A DNA stretch of 64,000 nucleotides from Trichobilharzia regenti (GCA_944472135.2 OX235263.1:17157517-17221516); one strand, 5' to 3'; numbered from the stretch's first letter, positions 19,700 through 30,999 are shown. The notes: generated by a model not told the origin, from the letters alone. Made by a program: numbers and translations.

Positions 19700-20584
19700 G
19701 CAGTCCAATGTGCTCGGTGTGTGATTTTGTACATATGTTCATATTGTATATACTGAATTGATGCCATATGTCATCTAGCTGTTGGTAATTCTGTTTGTGT
19801 CCGGACATTCCACAAATTACAATCGTCAACCTGAGAAGGGTTGTAGGCGTACTGGTGTAAGTCCTGCGATTCTTCAAAGGAATTCCATCAAGACATGATC
19901 CGCGAGTTTTTGTGTAGTTTGTATATATGTGTGGTGTGTCATATCAATTGGTGTTTTTTGGATTCATTGTGTTTACTTGTTGTTTTCGTACCTTGATTTT
20001 ATTGCATAATTTTGTTAAAATTTTCGTTGTGATTACTTCTGAAGTTGTTTCGAGTCCTCTACATCCATGAATGAATTGATTGATGTTAAGGACAGCAGAT
20101 GGGGCGTATACGCCCGGGAGGCTAGGCTATTGCTGAGAATGAAATGCACACGGAGATAATTGTTAGCTGTGGTCCCACACGCCGGGGAGAAAAAGTGTAA
20201 ACGACTGAGGCTCACATGCGTCACCGCTACTAGAACTGAGGCAGAATGAGTGACAAGCGATTGCAGTAGTAATTGGTAGTGAGTAGATAAGAGGATGTGC
20301 GTAGAGTATCATGAGTCGGTGCTATGGTCACGTTGCATTCTGCATGAGTCATTCTAGTAAGTGGCGATTGTGTTGCAAGATGTCAAGAGGAGGTCTCCAT
20401 CCGGAGGCGCAGGTCGTCAGCGATGTGTGAGATTGTGTTGTGGGTATGCTTGTGGTGTGTTGGCTTTCCTGTTTGTTTTCCATTTCAGCTCTGTCCGTGT
20501 GACCCAGGTTCTCGCAATGGCATCCAAGTCAACGTGTATTGGTCGTGAAGGAAAAAAGGCATGGATCCCTTTTTTGCCGGGGAG
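19700..20584 (+). other. BEL element 3' non-coding region
   Basis: 885 bp between the end of pol and the 3' LTR, with no env-like ORF: the small ORFs lack a signal peptide or membrane segment in a convincing frame. CCGGGGAG at 20577-20584, directly before the LTR, is the likely polypurine tract. Confidence 0.6.
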
Positions 20585-20945
20585 TGTCGATGGAGTTGAA
20601 GATTGAACGATCAATTCTTGGTTGTTTGCTCAAAATCAACTTCCCCAATTTTCGCGGACGAATCAATACGACAGTCATCGTCTCATCGGTCGCTGTTCAG
20701 AAAGAAGTCAGCAGTAAACCATCAGAAGTAATATTGTGATTTATTATTGTAATATTTGTTCACAGACCTTAGTTCAAATATTATTTTTATATGTTGGTGT
20801 AACAATAAAGAATTCTCAAGCGGCCAATCGGTCTTTTGGTTTTTTCGTCCGTTATAACTAAGCGTTTCTGAAAAACCGCAAGGAACAGCGTGGGCCCGAG
20901 CGTAGCAATAGCTGGGCATTAACGGTTTAGGAGACGTGGCTGACA
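20585..20945 (+). repeat. BEL element 3' LTR
   Basis: Starts TGTCGATGGAG and ends GTGGCTGACA. It is the same length as the 5' LTR and nearly identical. The sequence after it, TACTCCTTTACCTCGC, is SINE T1 body. Confidence 0.9.
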
Positions 20946-21105
20946 GTACTCCTTTACCTCGCTAAGCCAGAAACAATGCTAGTAAAGAGGAAAGATTTGG
21001 CATGAGGCTAGCAACCTCATCCCCTAAAAATTAAACACTGCTACAGAAACTTCAAGCAAATAGCTTGAGGTCCTATTTTCCACTGAAAACGCGAAGGAAA
21101 AAATG
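20946..21105 (+). repeat. SINE T1 (tail a), third fragment
   Basis: CTCCTTTACCTCGCTAAGCC, GGCATGAGGCTAGCAACC, ATTAAACACTGCTACAG and GCGAAGG complete the copy begun at 14049. Confidence 0.8.
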
Positions 21106-21188
21106 ACAAAATGGTTGACATATAATAAAGGTAATAAGGGAGTACAGTAAACTCAATGAAAAAGAATATGTCGCTGCTGAACACCACC

Positions 21189-21640
21189 TTATAATAGACC
21201 AGGGTAACAAAGATGGTGGATGTACTTCTTTTTTACACATAGGTCCGGTTTTTCCTCAGTAATCTCCATAGCTTCCACTACAGTTAAGATATGTAACTGT
21301 GGGCCTTTAAGCAGATTGTTTAGTACCGTAAATGACTCATCTGTTTTTTTGGTGTGGTGATCACTATCTACCACTAGACGCGACAAAATGTCAGTATTTA
21401 TTGATTTGGTGACACTTTTTCCATGCCAGACAAGAACATGTTCACAAGCATATAAAGAAAATTTCTACTGAGTGAATTAAATGAATGGATATTAAGTTGG
21501 TATTATCGGAAAGAAGATTATATATGATAGTAACAGATATCTAACCTACGTCAAGTTAGCTTACTGTCATTGTTCTATTACATTGCCTTATATATATCTT
21601 GTGTATTTGAATAAGTATAAATATGCCTAATCCGTGAATA
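21189..21640 (-). pseudogene. Penelope-like element, C-terminal coding remnant and end region
   Basis: On the minus strand the short frame ends EAMEITEEKPDLCVKKKYIH, which resembles the PLE C-terminus at 42960-43980 (EALAIHIEKPELCIQKR) and 41030-41200. The AT-rich stretch 21420-21640 may be the rest of the element but could not be aligned with certainty. No RT or nuclease motif remains. Confidence 0.5.
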
Positions 21641-21654
21641 CAACTATTCCCACT

Positions 21655-21770
21655 CTATTAAACCGAGGTAAAGGAGTGCGTCGGCTAAGATCGAAGGTCG
21701 CACCACCAGCGTGGTTGGTGTGCGTTCTACAGGTGTGCCACCTATTCACTAGATACTATGGTCATAGACA
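21655..21770 (-). repeat. SINE T1 head fragment
   Basis: GAGGTAAAGGAGTGCGTCGGC and the drifted, tRNA-like reverse complement (CAGCGTGGTTGGTGTGCG..GTGTGCCACC). It is truncated on the tail side. Confidence 0.5.
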
Positions 21771-21929
21771 TTCATTTTAACTATGGATTGTTACCTTCTC
21801 GAAAATTATGCTGAAAGAGTGAGAATGGAGAATCATCCTCAGAATTCTGCGCTTTCAATCATTTCGTGATCGGAGGCAGCGTGTACAAACACAAGGATAT
21901 GCACAAAGCAACATGAATTTAACCTGATG

Positions 21930-24325
21930 GGCACACCAGATAGACTTCATCTCACTGCTGCTCAAGGAAGTGGAGACACATCCAGTTTGCTGAACACGAA
22001 GTCTAGAAGGAGGGCAGATGTCGGCTTAGACCACTATCTACTTCTAGTAACCTTCAAGTTGAAGCGCAAATCCCTTAAACGAACTGGAGACAGGCCACTC
22101 CAATTAAAGTTCATCATTCAGAAACTGAAGGAAAAAACTACAAGAGATGCCTTCACCGCAGATCACATCAGAGCGAAGTCGGAGACACTACGTAGTATCG
22201 CAGAGGAAACCTGCGTGGAAGAACAACTGAACTCTCTGAAGGTGATATTCAAGGAAACGTGAACAACTGTTCTAGGAGGAAAGAACAGATATGACAAGGA
22301 ATGGCTCCCAACGGACACCTACCTAGAAGTTAAAGGAATAGAGAAGGGGAGGACGGTGAGAGGGAAGGTGACTCAAAGCAAAGATGCACAACAGGAAAAA
22401 GAGAAGCTGATTTTAACTTGAACTTCACTGAATAAAGAAAGAAGTGAACAAAAGTGCTCGGGAAGACAAAAGACAATTCAACGGCACCTTAGGCGGTAAC
22501 TGAGACAAAACAGGCAGGTCAGAGGTAAAAGAGAACTGAGAACATTACATCAGATAACCAGGCTGCTCCCCATCCGAGAAAAGATCAACCCAGATGATGA
22601 AATCCATAACCTGATTACCAAGGGGCATAAACAAATTGAACAATGGGCTGATCACTTTAAAGGATTCTTGGATCGGCCATCACCTGCGACTCGTCCAGAA
22701 ATACACCACCACTGAAAGCATGCACAGAACTGCCTGCCAGTGAACACCGCTCCTCCAACCAAGGCAGAAATGCTAAATGCGATCAAGCTAGTAAATGTCA
22801 GCTGGTAAGGCAGCAGGAGCAGACGAGTTTCCCCGATGCATTGAAAACAGTTTCAGAAATTGTGGCTGATGTTCTCACGCCATTACTGCAAAAGGTACCT
22901 ACCGGTTAGAAGAAAGGCTCAATACCTCGTGAAGCTGCGAAGGAGGGGCAACGTATGTCTCTTTGATAACTGGCTTATAATAATGCTCTTGCCCACGCCA
23001 AGTAAAATACCGAGTCACATCATCCTGAAGAAAAAAGGACACAATAGTTGTAGAACTCCGCCCCACAAGAACGAGCTGGATTCAGAAAAGGCAAATCATG
23101 TTCTGGTCAAATCACAAATTCATTCATCATCATCGAACAAAGCCTAGGATGGCAGTCAAACCTCTATCTACCTCAAAATCGTCTGCTTCGAAGAGATCTT
23201 TACCAGAGAGCATTGACGCCGACGTAATTTGTAACTACTCTAACATATGGCGTTTAGTGCCTTAGTCTTTATCAACCCCGCATAACAGCTGGCTATACGA
23301 CAATGTCACGAGCCAGGTGATCCACAACGGAAAAGTCAGCGAAGAGTTCGAAGTGAACACAGGAGTTAGACAAACTAGCTGTCTATTATCACCCAAGATG
23401 ATATTCTTAACTGTGGTGGACTGGATTATGCGTCAGACTGTGCTTGGGAACAAAGAAACAGAAGTACGTTCGTCCACTGACGAGAAGACTGTAGGAGATC
23501 TGGATTTCACGATTAATTTGTCTCATGTCGCAGAAACTGGAAGACCGATAGGCGAAAAGTAACACTGTCTGAAGAAGTAGCCCGCAAAGACAGGATCGCA
23601 GGTGAAGTTAATGAAGGTAACCAAGAAACCCCAGCAGCAGCAACAACCAACGCCAACCACCATCAAAGAAAGAGATTTGACAGAGGCTACTTCCTGATTC
23701 CCATTATCAAGGAAGCATTGTTTCAACCACAGGGAGTCGGAAAGGATGACACAGTCAAAATGGGAAAGACGTGATATGCCTTCGTCAGCCTGAAACCAAC
23801 TGTAGGTCTTCTGCGCTCAGCACAGGGAACAAGATTCAGACTTTGAATACGCATGTCATGTTAGTCTTTCTTAGCGGGTTAGAAACTTGCATTGCGTGCC
23901 ATGACAAGGATTTCCAGCACGCCACTGAAAACTTTCATCAATAGCTGCCTCCACTGGCTCCGTACCGAAGATCAAATGGCCAGCCAGGTGGAATTAGTAA
24001 CTCCGGCTGAGAACATACCAACCAAGAGGCGACCGCCCAACATATATGTAGGCGGAAAAGGAGATGGGTCGGGCATACGTTGTAGAGACCGTCAAATAAC
24101 TTTGTGAGCAATACATGCAATTACTTGAGTGTAATCCAAATGGGAAGTGACCAACAAGTCGTCGGTGCTATGGCTACGTGGAGGAGATCGTGTGAGGAAG
24201 AGATGAGAGATCGTGGCAATCGTGGACGCAGTAGAAGAGGATGACAGAAAATAAAACAAAGCGGAGATGTGTTATTGAAGTCCACTTGGAATCCAGAGGA
24301 ACAAAAGTAATAAGATTATTTAACT
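21930..24325 (+). mobile_element. RTE-B non-LTR retrotransposon, long but badly worn copy
   Basis: In order and in changing frames it shows: an endonuclease C-terminal remnant (RRADVGLDHYLLLVTFKLKR near 22010-22075), KEWLPTDTYLEVK near 22300, DEIHNLITKGHKQIEQWADH near 22595-22655, a KAAGADEFP-like RT start near 22805, a GVRQTSCLLSP RT motif (23363-23396), DWIMRQTVLGNKE, LGDLDF-like remains near 23490, NSCLHWLR near 23950, and the WKW.GH region near 24060. The 3' end has GGAATCCAGAGGAACAAAAG. This is the longest RTE-B copy in the window. Many stops and shifts make it a fossil. Only the 5' part of the endonuclease is missing. Confidence 0.8.
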
Positions 24326-24344
24326 CTAAAGAACAAAACTCTTA

Positions 24345-24520
24345 GTATTAGATGGTCGGAGGCAATCGGCAGGAAGCCTTGGATCTAGGTTTCGTGCTAG
24401 TTGGCACTCATCAGCAAGGCGTATCTGCATATTTGAAGGAACTGCAAGCTTGACTGATTGAATTCAGTCTGCAGCGAAGATAGGACTAGACACTAGTTAC
24501 TGACTAGTGTGCAATCAAAA
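24345..24520 (-). repeat. SINE T2, internally deleted copy
   Basis: AGATGGTCGGAGGCAATCGGC, CTAGGTTTCGTGCTAGTTGG and CAAGGCGTATCTGCA match the 790-1140 copy. The tRNA-like head is missing, and GAATTCAGTCTGCA with CTAGTGTGCAATC follows directly. Confidence 0.65.
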
Positions 24521-25142
24521 AAAGAACAAAACTGTGGCAAAATGTTTTCAGTGTCACCATAAACTTTCACCTCATATGTATTCACTTTCACTTACCTGGT
24601 CACATATTTTTATCGGTTTGTCCGTTGTCGCTGATTATTTTTCGTCTGGCTGTGTCGTTCTTATTCATTCAAATTATTTTCCCCTTCTTTTCGAGCAAAA
24701 GCCCGTCAACACCACAATTGCTTGCCTTGTTAATGGCAATAATTCAGATAGTGTCAAAAGCTCCTCAGTTCACAAAATCGCTATGAAACATGGTTTTGTC
24801 GAAATAAAAATGAACTGCTAAATAAATGGCAGTACTAGAAATAGCAGAAGAGTGAAAATGAGGTCACACAGTAACATGGGTATCCTGTTATACTCATGGG
24901 GAGAACAGCTGATCGCAAACATCATCGATCAACAAACAATATTGTCATTCTGTGTTATGAGATGCTTCAATGAACATAAACTATATAACGTTACGGGAGT
25001 TTAATGTGGAAATCGGTTATGTTTTACGTATTTCAAGCTATTAGGGACGTAGATTTATTTTCTCACATAAAGAAATGAAAGCGGTTGTATTGGGCACTAA
25101 TGCATTGTATATTGGCGCGAAAACAAACGAGTGTGCTTCGTC
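24521..25142. other. upstream region of PSMB5
   Basis: Non-coding sequence before the PSMB5 start codon, and so the likely place of its promoter. No clear TATA box was picked out. The 104-residue ORF ending at 24821 has no recognised motif and starts inside the SINE tail. Confidence 0.4.
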
Positions 25143-26077
25143 ATGGCTTTATCAGAATTAACGCGCTTTGAGGTTCTAAATAGGTTTCAGGATGAATACC
25201 CATATAAAGACCTATCTGTACACTTATCAGAACTTGATCTAGACAGAAGTCGAAAGTCTGAGGTACTTAGCTGATCATGTAATATACATTTTCAGAGTTA
25301 CATAAAACCGATTGAACACGGACTTCAATGTGGTGAAACGAAAATTCACTTTCTTCATGGGACCACTACTCTCGCCTTCAAATATTCTGGCGGAGTAATT
25401 GTCGCAACAGATTCACGTGCAACTGCTGGAAGCTACATTGGTGAGTTCACCCAGGATTGCTTCATCACTACATGCCTTAGCTTCTGGAACCACAAAGAAA
25501 ATAATTGAAATTGACAAATTCTTACTCGGAACTATGGCTGGTGGTGCTGCAGATTGTCAATTTTGGGAGCGCGTTCTGACAAAGCATTGCAGGTACTTCG
25601 CGGCTCTTGTCGTATTCGTAGATTATTTGAATTGAGGAATAAGGAAAGGATATCTGTTGCAGCTGCGTCTAAGCTGTTAGCGAACATGATTTATAACTAT
25701 AAAGGGATGGGTTTGAGTATCGGCACAACGATTGTCGGTTGGGATAAAAATGGACCGGGTGTTTACTACGTTGATACAGATGGAAACAGGACTTCTGGAA
25801 ACCTATTTTCTGTGGGATCAGGTAGTCCTTACGCCTATGGTGTTTTGGATACTAAGTATAAGTACGAAATGAACGATGAAGAGGCCTACGAACTCGCTAA
25901 GCGATCAATATTTCATGCTACTCATCGTGATGCTGCATCTGGTGGATTTGTTAACCGTGAGTCCCTGTACATATATTATTTATTTGTTCCCTAGTGTATC
26001 ACATGAAGGAGGATGGGTGGAAGTTCATTGGAATTTTCGACGTCGGAGAACTTTACTACAAATATATGTCGAAATAA
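25143..26077 (+). CDS. PSMB5: proteasome 20S subunit beta-5 (chymotrypsin-like catalytic subunit)
   Basis: Five exons: 25143-25262, 25296-25440, 25481-25592, 25622-25956 and 25995-26077, giving 795 nt and 264 residues. Introns of 33, 40, 29 and 38 nt are all GT-AG. The propeptide ends LHG, and Thr63 is the catalytic Thr1 of HGTTTLAF. Counting from it, Asp17 (VATDSRA), Lys33 (TTKKII) and Met45 ([10 protein letters not shown]) sit where beta-5 has them. [33 protein letters not shown] and [12 protein letters not shown] are family signatures, and the end LYHMKEDGW matches. The subunit cuts after hydrophobic residues within the 20S core in nucleus and cytoplasm. AATAAA at 26091-26096 is a likely poly(A) signal. 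Exon 1 ([15 protein letters not shown]) is less conserved, but its start gives the right frame. Confidence 0.95.
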
Positions 26078-26214
26078 ATTTTAAAACCATAATAAATTTT
26101 TGCTGTATACCTGTCTTTTAAGTCACAAACAAATGTTTTTCGTTTCAGAACCTCAGAAGAGTAATTGAAAGTCGTGTTTCAGGTATTTGGTTGACTATTT
26201 CGTTGCTTTAGTAT

Positions 26215-27410
26215 GTGTCTGTGGATATCTCATTTACTGTGTTACTACACATTTTCTTTTGGCCCGATATTCTTCGAAAAGATGTAAAAAATAAACATGA
26301 GGCACGAGCTGGGGTTAGTGTAATGGTCTTCGCCAATACTCATCTTGGATATGTTCTGGGTCATCCTATTGATCGTATCAGAAGGTTTGGATTGTTTTTA
26401 CTTGTTTATATGCAATCAGTTGTTAGTGTTCAGTGTAAGAATACTTTTAATAGATGCTTGTGCATTAAAATAGTATATAATTGAAACTTTTAATCTGCTT
26501 CTAAAGTAAATTTTGTAGGCGTGAAATGAACTTACATGTTTGGTGTGTTTTCAGTCAAGTGGCAGCTAACAGTGTGCGTCTAGGTGTATTGTTATATGGA
26601 ATTTCCTGCTGGAATGAATTGTATATATCAGGATGATTGTTCCTAAAGTTGCCAACATGTTAGCCGGATTGCTACTTGACTAAGAAATAGTAGTTATAAT
26701 ATGAACTAATTGTTAATGTATCTGGCGTTCTGCACTGTGTGTATGTATGGTAGTAATCCTGTGTTTTCCTCAGATAACTGTAAGGCCACTTACGTGTTGG
26801 CTTCGATTGAGGAGATGAAGGATGACGACAGACTAGCTAAAAATACATTAGATTTATCAATAGTGGGTAGTTTACACATGAAACCCTTCAATAGGCCACG
26901 CGTCACCGGCAGACGTCTGTGTTGAATATGTATGCACAATATAAATAGTAATGTTGTATGGCTGCAAGACGCCTCTGTAGTTTGCATCTCTTAATGTTCG
27001 CTACTCTCAGCTTCCTCCGTGATGTCTTGAGTCAATTTTCTGCTTCGTTGATGTTTTCTGTCATATTGGTTTATTCACATCTTGCAGCATGAATATGTAG
27101 TCTGTTTGTGTGACATGGTGCGCATGTATCGTCATTCACTCTATTACACCTACTCAGAGTACTGACACTCCTCACGCTTAGTTTTTTAAGGTGTGAAATA
27201 TCCTTTTCTTCATACAACACTTTCTCAACTGATGAGTTGTGAAGCAACTGTCCATGAGGATTGTTTGTTGCGTCAGAAATTATCAGCTGTCATTAATTTT
27301 CCGGTCAGCAGTAATTTCACATTCAAAGAAAAACCTTGTCGAACACATGAAGTAAATCCAACTCCATACAAATCACATATAGACCATGGTGCGATGACAG
27401 ATTACTAATA
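26215..27410 (+). other. exon-like open stretches of an unrecognised gene
   Basis: Three stretches look codon-like but are not recognised. 26275-26385 reads DILRKDVKNKHEARAGVSVM and on to GHPIDRIRR. 26772-26925, after a good acceptor TTTCCTCAG, reads NCKATYVLASIEEMKDDDRL and on. 27193-27408, after TTTTTTAAG, reads KYPFLHTTLSQLMSCEATVH to DHGAMTDY and a TAA stop. The phases of the first two do not join simply (splicing at 26386 to 26772 gives an immediate stop), so they may belong to different genes or be chance. They lie just after PSMB5 on the same strand. Confidence 0.25.
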
Positions 27411-27429
27411 TTAATCAGCAAGTGCACTT

Positions 27430-27894
27430 GAGAGACGCAGTTCTACAGTGACCATGTGTTTAATTTACTGTATGGACACGGCGAGAATAGGAGGCCATAT
27501 TGGGGTTAGTTCGATAAGATCTATAGATTATGACCGCTTGTCGTGAAACAGCTTGTCATAATGAGTTCGCTTAGAATACAATGATAGGTTTTTTTGCCGA
27601 AAGACCATATATCCAGTTCAAGTTCATGATGGGGTTTTGCGTCTACTGGTTATATGTTTTCGCGAATTCGTTTGCCATCGAAATTTAAAGGTTTTTATGG
27701 ACGTTTTGACTTTTAATAGTGTTGAGGTGAATTTTTCTCACCGGATGCTACTATGAAGCTTATTTTTAGTCTGAAGTTTCCAGTTATTGAGTTGGTAGTT
27801 AACGGTTATGGTAAACCTGCAATCTTTGAGCTAATTCAAGTATACTATGCTAATATAGTAACATTCTTTAGTAAGTAAACTCCGTAACTGTTCT
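27430..27894. other. non-coding stretch, nothing recognised
   Basis: AT-rich intergenic sequence before the RTE-A copy. No supported feature. Confidence 0.4.
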
Positions 27895-30170
27895 GCAATT
27901 GTTCGGATTGGGTCCGTTAAAAGAAGAAAAGACGGCGCTACCCGTCGTTGCTCTTTCGTAGTCTCTGCTTACGCCTCAACAGACTGCAGTTCGGATGATC
28001 TAAAGGATGACTTCTACCAGAAACTGTCTAATTTGCTGCAAAAAGCAAAGCGTTCAGATATAGTTGTTTTAGCAGGCGACTTCAATGCTCAAGTAGGGAA
28101 TTTGTGCCAGACTGAGAAGTATGTAGGTGGAGTTCCCTGCCGACGAACCGACAACGGTGACCGTCTTCTACAGTTTTGCTCGGATAATCATCTGTTCCTA
28201 GTCAGCACTAACTTTAAGCACAAAGTGAGACACTGCGTAACATGGTGATCTCCATCACCAAATCAACATTGAACTCAGAGAGACTACATAGAGATAGGGT
28301 ATCGTTGGCGACGGTCAGTAGAAGAGCAGTTTAATTGGCCCACAGCCACGCTCAACCTTCCGAGCATCCAACACCTCCCTCAATGGGATATAGACACAGG
28401 TCCTCCATCCCTAACTCAGGCTACTAAAGCTGTCACCAATCTGAAACAAGGCAAAGCAGCGGGACCTGATGGAATGACTCCAGAGGTATTTAAGTACGGT
28501 GGAGACAGTTTACTGTCAGCATTGAGGTACTATACAGCGTCTGGAAGTCAGAAGAAGTCCCATCGGGCTGGTGTAAGTCACTGATTATCCCGATATACAA
28601 GAAGGGAGACAAGTCTTCCTGTGATAATCACAGAGGGATTAGCTTGACTAATATAGTATCTAAAGTCTTAGGCTCAATAATCATGCGTAGAATGAGTGGT
28701 GCTCGGGAGGAACAAACACGAGAGAGCCAGGCAGGCTTTAGCCCAGGAAGAGGGTGTATTGATCATATCTTCACCCTTCGACAGATTTTAGAACATAGGC
28801 ATTCCTACCGGCGTCCAACAGTCGACCGAGAAGTTCTCTGGAGAGGCTTGACTGTAAAGGGAATTCCGAGGAAATACATTGCACTGATCAAGTCACTACT
28901 CGAACTCATACTGTCAGCCAGGTGAGGGCTTATGGCGAGTTGTCATCTGAACTGATGACGACTAGTGGTGTCCGTCAAGGACGCCCATTATCTCCTTTTC
29001 TATTCAACTTCATCATAGATGTGTTAATGGACTTAACCCTAAGTGACTTCAGCGACTCAGGCATTGGCTTGATTCCAGGGAATAATCTCTTTGACTTAGA
29101 ATATGCAGACGATACAGTCCTTCTAGGCGAGGACGCTGACAAAATGCAAAGACTTCGGCACACCTTCAGCTGCAATCTGCGAATGTTGGCTTGCGATTTG
29201 CTTCTGTCAAATTCAGGTAAGATGATGCTACAGGACTGGGCTACACTGACTTCTAGGTAAGAAATAGGGAGTGACGCTGTAGAGCATGTTGACTACTTCA
29301 CTTATTTGGGAAATACCATCAGCCAACGCCAACGGGTTGATCTCTGACGAAATCTCAGCACAGATATAGAGGGCTAGTTTCGCATATGCCAAGCTACGCA
29401 GACTCTGGAGTAGATGTGATATCCAACTGGGTATAGACCGAATGGCGAGTGTACTGCTTATCAGTCCGCTCCGTCCTCCTATATGGCTGTGAGAACTGGC
29501 CATTAAGAGTGGAAGGCATGTAAAGGTTAGATGTCTTCGATCGTAGGTGCCTGCATTCTGTCTCCAGGTGAATCGGTATAATATGGGGAGCAATATTGAG
29601 GTTAGGCATAGGTCGAGTGCTGGGTAGGTGGGAGGAGAAATCAACAGACAAGATTGTGAAGTTACATCGCTTGAGATGGTTAAGACATGTGTTACGTATG
29701 CCTAGCCATCGCCTTCCTTGGCAACAGGCAATGTTAGCTGACATAGAGTCAGGCTGGACAAGAGCTAGCGACGGTCAAACCAAAACATGACTTCATCAGT
29801 TAAAGAAATCCACAGCAGTTAGTTTAAGCCAGCCGCGTAGGAAGGTGTAGACTTCCTGACTGGTTGGGGTCCTCGGGACGGTAAAAACCAATGGTTGGAA
29901 ACAATTGGTGATATGGCTCAAAATTGTTCTCAATGGCTGGCGCAGATGCATCCACTTCTTGTGACTTATGTTTTCCAATGAAACTGTTTTGTTCTTCGTT
30001 ATTACTACTCCTTTTTCCCACACCTCTGTTTACTGTATCTATTATGCATTTCTTCTCTTGCTTTGTATGCTACATGGAGGGAGTGTGGCGACTTGAACTG
30101 CCGCACATATTTGCGAAGTTATATGTCGAAAACAGACAGTTGCTTGATTATTTGCACAAACTGAACGGTG
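27895..30170 (+). mobile_element. RTE-A non-LTR retrotransposon, internally deleted copy with 3' end
   Basis: Starts inside the endonuclease (SVRIGSVKRRKDGATRRCSF) and shows KAKRSDIVVLAGDFNAQVG (28048-28100), with the catalytic Asp and Asn, RRTDNGDRLLQFCSDNHLFL and FKHKVRHCVTW. Near 28318 it jumps from YRWRRSVE to EQFNWPTATLN, a deletion of the linker relative to the 59913-63662 copy. RT follows: KAAGPDGMTPEVF, GVRQGRPLSPFLF (28967-29008), LEYADDTVLLGEDAD (29096-29140), then LRWLRHVLRMPSHR near 29670. The 3' non-coding part (29790-30160) ends with CGAAAACAGACAG. Stops and shifts break it repeatedly. Confidence 0.85.
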
Positions 30171-30199
30171 TGCTGGTTAATCAGCATGACTGACACTAA

Positions 30200-30700
30200 T
30201 TCAGCATCGTGCTCTTCTTCTACGCATTTTCAGTAGTAGATTAGGACCCTTATTGCGGACCTCCTAGCTGAGGTTCAGCATCCAGTGCTGCTTTTTAAGA
30301 AGGACCAGGGTTATTTCAGTTTACTCCTGGGTTCACTTCAAGGAGATAAAAATATTCATGTACCGTAAAAAGGCATTATTGACGCTTTTGTTATATTTTG
30401 TTTAGAATTGTTGTAAGGTTGGTCTTTTAAGCGTTGCTACCGTGTAAGTGATAAATCGTATTAGTCACCGTTACTCAAGATATGCTATGAACCAGTAATC
30501 TTCGGCTGATAAGACATAATAAATAAGACACAGACCGGTGTAATTTCTAACACTGACTTCCATTGCTCTCTCATCATGAAACAATCAACCAAAGTATGCT
30601 TTAAACTATCACTCTTAGGCATTTAAAAGGGGAAGAAAATGTAACAGCAGTTTAGACATACATGTTTATATTATGAATACAAACGGAAACAATAAGGTAA
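30200..30700. other. non-coding stretch, nothing recognised
   Basis: No motif, repeat copy or exon could be supported here. Confidence 0.4.
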
Positions 30701-30711
30701 TACAAACATTT

Positions 30712-30996
30712 TCACAAAAATAAGTGATTTACAGAGACACGTCGTAATCTTAGAGTTTTTTGCGGTTCATTTACTAGCAAACTGTCTAACCTTCTGGTGA
30801 ACTCTGTTATTTCACTCAGTGTAGCATCGGGATTTCTTCGGTTCAGGCTGATAAGACAACATCTTAACCGTCCATAAGCATTCTGAAACACGTTGTTTGG
30901 TTGCAGTGTTAAGCGGGCGACTCGTGGAATGTTGTACTTGGTGTTATACTGACGTGTCCACCTCTCACTATTTCTTAGAATATACAAGAGTATCAT
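30712..30996 (-). CDS. unrecognised ORF, 94 codons, possible 3' exon
   Basis: Reads ERWTRQYNTKYNIPRVARLT, then NAYGRLRCCLISLNRRNPDA, TLSEITEFTRRLDSLLVNEP and RRVSVNHLFL before the stop at 30712-30714. Its amino-acid mix (regular Leu/Arg-rich helices) looks more protein-like than most small ORFs nearby, but I recognise no family. A start codon is not obvious; a minus-strand acceptor in the 30985-31010 region is possible but not convincing. The opposite-strand ORF 30897-31256 overlaps it. It could be a final exon, a fragment of an unidentified element or chance. Confidence 0.3.
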   Translation of the reverse strand: MILLYILRNSERWTRQYNTKYNIPRVARLTLQPNNVFQNAYGRLRCCLISLNRRNPDATLSEITEFTRRLDSLLVNEPQKTLRLRRVSVNHLFL

Positions 30997-30999
30997 TTA

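Larger units (their letters stand above)
14502..20945 (+). mobile_element. BEL/Pao LTR retrotransposon, full length but coding-defective
   Basis: LTRs of 361 bp at both ends bracket gag- and pol-like ORFs in the order gag, protease remnant, RT, RNase H, integrase. The BEL/Pao assignment rests on the single-frame pol with YVDDC in the RT, the LHSVSRP / FSDASEVGFGAAVY region and the C-terminal KVGDIVLV domain after integrase. It sits in SINE T1 between 14501 and 20946; GGTCT before it and GTACT after it may be a decayed 5-bp duplication. The damage is a gag/protease deletion near 15905-15925, a frameshift at 18785, one near 19025 and one near 19185. Confidence 0.9.

Noticed and set aside
19700..20584. 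An env-like gene in the BEL element
   Set aside because: No frame of useful length with signal peptide and membrane anchor is present; the ORF 20361-20606 has a hydrophobic stretch but is short and overlaps the LTR border.
24507..24821. A 104-codon plus-strand ORF upstream of PSMB5
   Set aside because: It begins in the SINE T2 tail and shows no recognisable domain or splice context.
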